Positions 7,082 through 11,643 of a DNA stretch of 11,643 nucleotides are shown piece by piece. Where the stretch lies: NCBI GenBank assembly GCA_948470005.1, contig CAOKNI010000033.1, positions 1 to 11,643 of the forward strand, written 5' to 3'. The DNA comes from an uncultured Mycoplasmatota bacterium. Its GTDB lineage: Bacteria > Bacillota_I > Bacilli_A > RF39 > UBA660. Each line of letters begins with the position of its first letter. Within the stretch, counting starts at the first letter, position 1. Below the pieces are notes generated by a model. That model did not search any database and was not told the origin of the DNA. It worked only from the letters and a program-made list of their open reading frames with translations. A program made the translations under genes and the position numbers.

Positions 7082-7119
7082 TAAACTAGACAGATTATAA
7101 TATTAAGTGTTATTATAAT
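7073..7119 (+). promoter_or_regulatory. Promoter and inverted repeat upstream of the yebC-family gene
   Basis: TTCATA (7073-7078) and a perfect TATAAT (7096-7101) are 17 nt apart. The -10 lies in the left arm of a perfect 9-bp inverted repeat: ATTATAATA at 7094-7102 and TATTATAAT at 7111-7119, with an 8-nt spacer. It could be an operator or a leader hairpin. There is no U tract, so it is not a terminator, and all-A/T repeats can occur by chance. Confidence 0.4.
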
Positions 7120-7143
7120 TAAGAGATTTTAGGAGGTGGGCTT

Positions 7144-7866
7144 ATGGGAAGAGCCTATGAAGTTAGAAAAGCAAGTATTCAAAAAACGGGAGCAATAAAA
7201 GCTAAAACTTATTCAACATTTGCTAAAGAAATTTATTTAGCTGCCAAAAAGGGGGTACCAGAACCCGAAAGTAATGTAGTTTTAAAAAGAATGATAGAAA
7301 AAGCTAAAAAAGCTCAAGTACCAAGTGATATTATAAATAGAGCAATTGATAAAGCGAGAGGGGTAGGCGGTGAAGATTATCATGAAGTTATTTATGAAGG
7401 TTTTGGGCCTGGAGCTTCTACTTTAATTATTAAAACTTTAACGGACAATGTTAATCGTACTGTTGGTATGGTTAGAGCAGCTTTTAATAAAGTTAATAAA
7501 AGTTTAGGAGTTACTAATAGTGTTGCCTATAATTATGATTACTTAGGAATTTTAGTTTTTAAAACAGCTAAGCAGGAAGAAATATTTGAGAGCTTACTAG
7601 AAGATGGGATAGAGCCAGTAGAATTCGAGTACGAGGATAATGAGCTTACAATCAGTGTTCATCCTAATGATATAAATATGACAAAGGATGTTATTGAAAA
7701 AATAGAGTCAAGTGTTGAATATGAAATAGACGAAGTTGGAATGTTTGCTAAAAACAAAGTAACCTTAAATGGTGAAGATTTAGAACAGTTTGATAAATTA
7801 TATAAGTTGCTAGACGAAATAGAAGACGTAACCGAGATTTATCATAATGTAATGGAAAGAGATTAA
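7144..7866 (+). CDS. yebC: YebC/PmpR-family protein (YeeI-type, TACO1 homolog)
   Basis: The 240-residue protein matches the YebC/TACO1 family over its whole usual length. Visible landmarks are the basic MGRAYEVRKAS start, the YSTFAKEIYLAAKKG helix, PEPESN and LKRMIEKAKKAQVPSDII. Next come AIDKARG, the YEGFGPG turn and TLTDNVNRT, followed by a SVAYNYDYLG strand, an acidic insert and the closing EDVTEIYHNV. The MGR start and the EIYLAAKKG form resemble the Bacillota YeeI branch rather than Escherichia coli YebC. Older annotation calls the family a transcriptional regulator. TACO1 acts on mitochondrial translation, and recent work links bacterial YebC-type proteins to relief of ribosome stalling at proline-rich sequences. 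A strong AGGAGGTG site (7131-7138) lies 5 nt before the ATG. It appears monocistronic. Confidence 0.95.
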   Translation: MGRAYEVRKASIQKTGAIKAKTYSTFAKEIYLAAKKGVPEPESNVVLKRMIEKAKKAQVPSDIINRAIDKARGVGGEDYHEVIYEGFGPGASTLIIKTLTDNVNRTVGMVRAAFNKVNKSLGVTNSVAYNYDYLGILVFKTAKQEEIFESLLEDGIEPVEFEYEDNELTISVHPNDINMTKDVIEKIESSVEYEIDEVGMFAKNKVTLNGEDLEQFDKLYKLLDEIEDVTEIYHNVMERD

Positions 7867-7886
7867 AAAGCTCTTTTTTTATTTTG
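7856..7886 (+). terminator. Terminator overlapping the 3' end of the yebC-family gene
   Basis: AAAGAG (7856-7861) pairs with CTCTTT (7871-7876) across a 9-nt loop and runs into TTTTTTTATTTT. The left arm includes the last codons of the gene. The stem is short but the U tract is strong. Confidence 0.6.
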
Positions 7887-7901
7887 TAAAGACTTTGTAA
7901 A
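7883..7901. promoter_or_regulatory. Tandem TTTGTAAA direct repeat with 11-bp period
   Basis: TTTGTAAA occurs at 7883-7890 and again at 7894-7901, one helical turn apart. On the minus strand it reads TTTACA-N5-TTTACA, the shape of a PhoP/PhoB-type tandem half-site. It lies about 50 bp upstream of the extended -10 of the paralog array. Regulator identity is speculative. Confidence 0.3.
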
Positions 7902-7910
7902 TTAATTATA

Positions 7911-7956
7911 TTGTATAAATCATATGCACTAACCTATTATAAAAGTATGTTATAGT
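7911..7956 (+). promoter_or_regulatory. Promoter region of the four-gene paralog array
   Basis: TGTTATAGT (7948-7956) is an extended -10 element. A second possible promoter is TTGTAT (7911-7916) with TATTAT (7935-7940) at 18-nt spacing. Either would transcribe the gene at 7989 and, given short gaps and no internal terminator, the following three. Confidence 0.5.
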
Positions 7957-7988
7957 GAACTAAAGAAAGGTTTATAAAAGGTGAGTTT

Positions 7989-8825
7989 ATGAAAAAAGTA
8001 GAAAGGTTTTTATATTTAATTATAATAGTTGTTTTATTAGGTTTTTTATCCGCTGTTGGAACTTATATTGCTTTGCAAAGTAAAAATAATAATGTAAAGA
8101 ACAATAACCATAGTGAGAATAATAAAACACCAGATAAAGATAATAGCACTAAACTAGAAGATAGCATAAAATTTGTTTCTACTAAAACAAATAATGACGA
8201 GGTTATAAAAAGTTTTAAAATTGTTTTAAATGGTAAAGAATCTAATATAAATGTAAAATTTATAAAAGAAAAATTTGAAGGTGAACAATTTATTAGAGCT
8301 TCTTTTAAAGAGAAAGAAATTTATGCAATATCTAATAATTATTATGAAGATTCTGAGCAATTTCAAGTAAATAAGGTTGCTCAAGATTTTGATGAAAGCA
8401 AATTTAGAATTATACGAGGAATAGAGGGTAAAAATTATTTAATAGTTTTAGCAAATGTAAATACGTCAAATTATTTCTATGTTTTTAATGATAATATGGA
8501 ATTAGTTCCAAGCAATATAAAACCTAACTGTGGTCCTGATGGGTCATTTCCACTTATGATTACCATATCACACTATGATTTAAAGGACAATAAAAAGCCT
8601 TGGTATAAAGATAGTTTTGATTTTTGCACAGATGAAAATTGTGAAATTAGGTCAAAAATTGAAAATAATATGATATATACTTTAGTTTCTGATATACATG
8701 AAAATATAAAAGAAAATGATATTGGTACTTTAGAAGAAAGAGTATATACAATTAATAATAATAAATTAGAGTATAAAGTTATAAATAACTATAAAATTGT
8801 AAATGGCGCTGGCGGTCTTTGTTAA
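7989..8825 (+). CDS. Membrane-anchored extracytoplasmic protein, array member 1 (unknown function)
   Basis: I do not recognise a named family. The 278-residue protein has a short basic start (MKKVER), one hydrophobic segment (about 7-29) acting as signal anchor or signal peptide, then an Asn/Lys/Asp-rich low-complexity linker (about 31-58). An external domain (about 60-278) is rich in predicted beta strands. It holds four cysteines (181, 213, 218, 278), the last being the C-terminal residue; none lies in the anchor, which suits disulfides outside the cell. The C-terminal block GTLEERVYTINNNKLEYKV (246-264) and the NDNMELV/NCG region (167-182) recur in members 3 and 4, showing common descent. 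GGTGAG (7980-7985) is the ribosome site. It is the first of four tandem genes. Confidence 0.85.
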   Translation: MKKVERFLYLIIIVVLLGFLSAVGTYIALQSKNNNVKNNNHSENNKTPDKDNSTKLEDSIKFVSTKTNNDEVIKSFKIVLNGKESNINVKFIKEKFEGEQFIRASFKEKEIYAISNNYYEDSEQFQVNKVAQDFDESKFRIIRGIEGKNYLIVLANVNTSNYFYVFNDNMELVPSNIKPNCGPDGSFPLMITISHYDLKDNKKPWYKDSFDFCTDENCEIRSKIENNMIYTLVSDIHENIKENDIGTLEERVYTINNNKLEYKVINNYKIVNGAGGLC

Positions 8826-8873
8826 TTTAAAGACAAATTAGTTATGAAAATTAAGAAGAATTGGTGATAAAAA

Positions 8874-9776
8874 ATGAAAAATAAAGTTTTATATATAATA
8901 ATAACTATTTTATTAATGGTTATAGCAAGTGGGGCAACTTATATAGTTATGCAAAGCAAAAATAATGTTAATGAGACAACGAAAAACAACGACAAAGTAA
9001 ATGATGAACAAGATAATAATAAAGATAACAAACCAGACGAAAGCTCAAAACCTGAGAAAATAACTTTAAAAGAAGAAGAACTAGAAAAATATTTAGGATA
9101 TATTCCAAATGGTGATTATCTTGGTAATGATAATAAATTTACACAAGGAGCATATAACAGCCAAAATATCACAATAAAAACTATTAATAAAAACTTATTA
9201 TTAGCTAAAGCTATTAGCATAAATAGTGAAAATTATAATTTTAATGTTAATAAAGACGTTTTATTAAATAATTCCATCATGTGTGAAACATCAGGATGCA
9301 TAGGAGATAATGCACCCACAAAAAATTATTATTCTTTAACTTATATCAATTCTAAATTAAAAGCAATGTATAATTATGAATTTCCAAGTTACAAAGAAAT
9401 AACCAAATACGAGGATACCCTAAATATTGATGGTATGTGTTATTATTATAGTAATGGTAATTTTATAATGTGTGGTGGTGGAAATAGCAGAAATGTTACT
9501 AAAGCTAGTTTGCTAGATAATTATGAAGCAACGAATGAAGAATTAATTGTTTATGAAATTACTGCTAAATTCTATGAACAAACTAAAGACGGCGGAACAA
9601 CATCATTGGTTTTAGAAGATTATTATAATAGTAAAAAAGTAGAAATAAAAGAAAATGATGCATCAAAAGCTAATGAGTATTTAGAACAAAATAAACAGGA
9701 ATTTACAAAATATAAACACACTTTTAAAAAGAATTCTACAGGTTATTATTGGTATTCTACGGAAGTTGTAAGTTAA
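8874..9776 (+). CDS. Membrane-anchored extracytoplasmic protein, array member 2 with a different external domain
   Basis: The 300-residue protein has a MKNK start, a membrane segment (about 5-26) and a charged Asn/Asp/Lys linker (about 28-62). Its external domain does not resemble that of the other three members. It contains two Cys pairs, Cys137/Cys142 (MCETSGC) and Cys189/Cys200 (MCYYY and IMCGGG), a Tyr-rich core and a closing YKHTFKKN...YYWYSTE segment (280-297). The first 26 codons are nearly identical to those of member 3, although the rest is unrelated. GGTGAT (8863-8868) is a modest ribosome site before the ATG; the gap to member 1 is 48 nt without a convincing terminator. Function is unknown; an envelope or surface role is inferred from topology. 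Confidence 0.85.
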   Translation: MKNKVLYIIITILLMVIASGATYIVMQSKNNVNETTKNNDKVNDEQDNNKDNKPDESSKPEKITLKEEELEKYLGYIPNGDYLGNDNKFTQGAYNSQNITIKTINKNLLLAKAISINSENYNFNVNKDVLLNNSIMCETSGCIGDNAPTKNYYSLTYINSKLKAMYNYEFPSYKEITKYEDTLNIDGMCYYYSNGNFIMCGGGNSRNVTKASLLDNYEATNEELIVYEITAKFYEQTKDGGTTSLVLEDYYNSKKVEIKENDASKANEYLEQNKQEFTKYKHTFKKNSTGYYWYSTEVVS

Positions 9777-9791
9777 TAAGGAGTTAAGGCA

Positions 9792-10628
9792 ATGAAAAAT
9801 AAAGGCTTATATATAATAATAACTATTTTATTAATGATTATATCAAGCGGTGCAACTTTTATAGTTATGGAAAATATTAATAATAATAAGGCAATTAAAG
9901 ATAACGAAAATCAAGTTGATAAAGATAAAAATAATCAAACTGAGGATAAAGAAACTAATGTTAAAAAAGATGGTGTAAAATTAGTAGCTACCAAAAATAG
10001 TAATGATAATATTACAGAAAGTTTCGAAGTAACTTTAAATGGTCAAAAGCATACCTTTAATATTGAGTTTATTTATGAAGCTGATACGACTTATGAGACT
10101 CCAGGGCATATCTTAAAAGGTATTTATAATGATAAAGAATTATATTATTTTTCTATAAATAAGGATAATACTAAATCCGAATATTTTAATATTACTAAAA
10201 TCCGCGAATATTTTAATGAAAATAATTTTATTATTTTAAAAGGAGAAGATAATAAAAATTATTTAGCTTTAGTTGTAAATAAATATCCAGATACCTTAAT
10301 GTATTTATTTGATGAAAATTTAGAGCAAATTATAGATGCATCTTTAAATAAGAAAGATTATAATACTTTTATTATCACCGAATTTTATAACTCTGTTATT
10401 AGTGTCGAAAATGAGCAAGATATTTGGTATCCTAATAATTACAATTTACAATATAACGAAGATAAAGCTAAGTCCAATGTCAAAATTGATAATAATGCAA
10501 TATATTATTTAGTTACCAACTCTAATAATGAAGTAGAAGAAAGAATTTATACTATAAATAATAATAAATTAGAATTTAAAGTAAATAATAAATACAAAAT
10601 AAAAGAGTTAGGAAATGTTACAACTTAA
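9792..10628 (+). CDS. Membrane-anchored extracytoplasmic protein, array member 3, cysteine-free
   Basis: This 278-residue protein has the member 2 type of anchor (MKNKGLYIIITILLM, membrane segment about 5-26) and an Asn/Lys/Asp/Glu-rich linker (about 28-60). Its external domain, however, belongs to the type of members 1 and 4. Shared features are FIILKGEDNKNYLALV (146-161), the LFDENLEQI strand (172-180) and EERIYTINNNKLEFKV (249-264). It contains no cysteine at all: the NCG and C-terminal Cys positions of members 1 and 4 are replaced and the protein ends in NVTT. AAGGAG (9778-9783), right after the stop of member 2, gives 8-nt spacing to the ATG; the 15-nt gap supports co-transcription. Function is unknown. 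Confidence 0.85.
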   Translation: MKNKGLYIIITILLMIISSGATFIVMENINNNKAIKDNENQVDKDKNNQTEDKETNVKKDGVKLVATKNSNDNITESFEVTLNGQKHTFNIEFIYEADTTYETPGHILKGIYNDKELYYFSINKDNTKSEYFNITKIREYFNENNFIILKGEDNKNYLALVVNKYPDTLMYLFDENLEQIIDASLNKKDYNTFIITEFYNSVISVENEQDIWYPNNYNLQYNEDKAKSNVKIDNNAIYYLVTNSNNEVEERIYTINNNKLEFKVNNKYKIKELGNVTT

Positions 10629-10660
10629 AAAATATGTTTAATGAATGAGAGGGAATTTAT

Positions 10661-11542
10661 ATGAAAAAACTGGAAAGATATATTTATATAACATTGATTA
10701 TAATATTAGTTGGGATAGTATGTACTGGTGTAACTTATATTGCAATGAATGAAGAAAATAATGCTGTAACTAAAGAAAATATGGAAAAAGAAAAAGATAA
10801 CGAAAAGGAGAATTCTAGTCAGTTACCAAACTCAGTTAAATTTAAAGAAATGAAGACTGTAGGTAATACAATAGTAGGATATTTTGATATGGTATTAAAT
10901 AATAAAAAAACTGTATTTAAAATAGAGTATACTTCTGAGGCATATCAAGATAGCTTTGTTATAATTAAAGGCAAATTATCTAATTCAAAAGAAGCAATTT
11001 TAATAGACATAGCAGAATTGATAAATAATCAGGATATGAATAAGAGTTTTAATGAAAATGATTTAAAAGCAAAGATAACTGAAAATAATTTTCAATTTAT
11101 CAAAGGTGAAGATAATAAAGATTATATGTTAGTCATGATTGAAGCAGAAAATTTTTCTGGAAACCCTAGTGCTTATTTATATGCTTATAATGATAATTTA
11201 GAGTTAATTACGGGAGATATTGGTAATATTAATTGTGGAAGTAATAAAGAATCAGAAGCTATGGATATAATTAATGGTGAAACGTCAATTGAAATAGCAG
11301 AGGAATCATTAAAAAATGGTTATAAAAATAATTTTAAATTCACAAAAGAGCACAACAATAATGTGAATGTCATAATTGAAGGAAATAAAATTTACTATTT
11401 AAAAGCAAATTTGGTTGATAATAATGAAGATAATAGTTTTGGCACTCTTGAAGAAAGAATATATACCTTAAAAAATAGCAAGTGGATATATGAAGTAAAA
11501 AGAAGATTTAAAATAGTAAATGTTGCTGGTGCAACTTGCTAA
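10661..11542 (+). CDS. Membrane-anchored extracytoplasmic protein, array member 4 (unknown function)
   Basis: The 293-residue product has the member 1 type of anchor (MKKLERYIYI, membrane segment about 8-29) and a Lys/Glu/Asn linker (about 30-55). The external domain has FQFIKGEDNKDYMLVMI (144-160), YAYNDNLELI (174-183), NCG (191-193) and the closing FGTLEERIYTLKNSKWIYEV (260-279). Cys192 and the C-terminal Cys293 align with Cys181 and Cys278 of member 1; the extra pair of member 1 is absent. Cys21 lies inside the membrane segment without a good lipobox (residues -3 to -1 are GIV), so a lipoprotein is unlikely. GAGAGGG (10647-10653) is the ribosome site. Two strong hairpins follow the gene, closing the array. 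Function is unknown. Confidence 0.85.
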   Translation: MKKLERYIYITLIIILVGIVCTGVTYIAMNEENNAVTKENMEKEKDNEKENSSQLPNSVKFKEMKTVGNTIVGYFDMVLNNKKTVFKIEYTSEAYQDSFVIIKGKLSNSKEAILIDIAELINNQDMNKSFNENDLKAKITENNFQFIKGEDNKDYMLVMIEAENFSGNPSAYLYAYNDNLELITGDIGNINCGSNKESEAMDIINGETSIEIAEESLKNGYKNNFKFTKEHNNNVNVIIEGNKIYYLKANLVDNNEDNSFGTLEERIYTLKNSKWIYEVKRRFKIVNVAGATC

Positions 11543-11565
11543 TTAAAAAATATGTGATATAAACA

Positions 11566-11594
11566 AAAAAATCAGAAGTTACTCTGATTTTTTC
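11566..11594. terminator. Symmetric terminator hairpin after the paralog array
   Basis: AAAAAATCAGA (11566-11576) pairs perfectly with TCTGATTTTTT (11583-11593) over a 6-nt loop. The A tract on one side and T tract on the other would let it work on both strands. Confidence 0.8.
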
Positions 11595-11595
11595 A

Positions 11596-11638
11596 GACTG
11601 TTGACAAAGTAAATTTTGTTAATAGTCTTTTTATTTTT
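11596..11638 (+). terminator. Second terminator hairpin directly downstream
   Basis: GACTGTTGACAAA (11596-11608) pairs with TTTGTTAATAGTC (11615-11627), 13 bp with two G-U pairs over a 6-nt loop, followed by TTTTTATTTTT. It is only 2 nt from the first hairpin, so the array ends in a tandem double terminator. Confidence 0.85.
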
Positions 11639-11643
11639 ATAAT

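Noticed and set aside
8826..8873. Terminator between array members 1 and 2
   Set aside because: Only a 5-bp A-T stem can be drawn and there is no following U tract, so the array is treated as one transcript.
10661..10747. Lipoprotein signal in array member 4 because of Cys21
   Set aside because: The residues before the Cys are G-I-V and lack the small residue at -1; the Cys is within the hydrophobic segment.

Overview
The window is about 11.6 kb of very AT-rich DNA. It has short Shine-Dalgarno-led genes, mostly on the + strand, with intergenic gaps of 170 bases or less. TGA is used as a stop (the gene ending at 6035) and TGG for Trp, so the standard bacterial code applies. A Bacillota-type YebC protein, a Bacillus/Clostridium-style collagen-like protein, TcaA-like zinc-ribbon membrane proteins and strong AGGAGG ribosome sites point to a low-GC Bacillota. 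It is probably an uncultured gut-type Bacilli or Clostridia lineage; the exact taxon is inference. I see no tRNA, rRNA, CRISPR, insertion sequence or phage gene.

Layout. (1) 1-499, minus strand: the 5' part of a collagen-like surface protein (Gly-X-Thr repeats, exact 72-bp periodicity), running off the left edge. (2) 622-1710: a family 2 glycosyltransferase with TPR-like repeats, divergent from the collagen-like gene and a candidate for glycosylating it. (3) 1794-4160: two co-transcribed zinc-ribbon membrane proteins, one with a large external region ending in a putative NPCBM-like carbohydrate-binding module, the other a five-helix Yip1-like protein. (4) 4161-4330: the longest gene-free stretch (170 bases). 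It holds a promoter-like element, two perfect hairpins (a possible small RNA or attenuator ending in a terminator) and a second promoter for the next operon. (5) 4331-7081: a compact operon of a ZIP-family metal transporter, an NAD(P)-dependent epimerase-like SDR and a patatin-like lipase; the last two overlap by 4 nt. (6) 7144-7866: a YebC/PmpR (YeeI-type) protein with its own promoter and terminator. (7) 7989-11542: four tandem membrane-anchored, Asn/Lys-rich exported proteins of unknown function, followed by two back-to-back hairpin terminators.

Most of the window concerns the cell envelope: a glycosylated collagen-like coat or surface protein, sugar-binding and zinc-ribbon membrane proteins, a metal importer, a lipid hydrolase, and a family of anchored extracytoplasmic proteins. 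The part least explained by known families is the four-gene array at the right. It shows mix-and-match of two anchor types with two external domain types, and a cysteine pattern that suggests disulfide gain or loss between paralogs.
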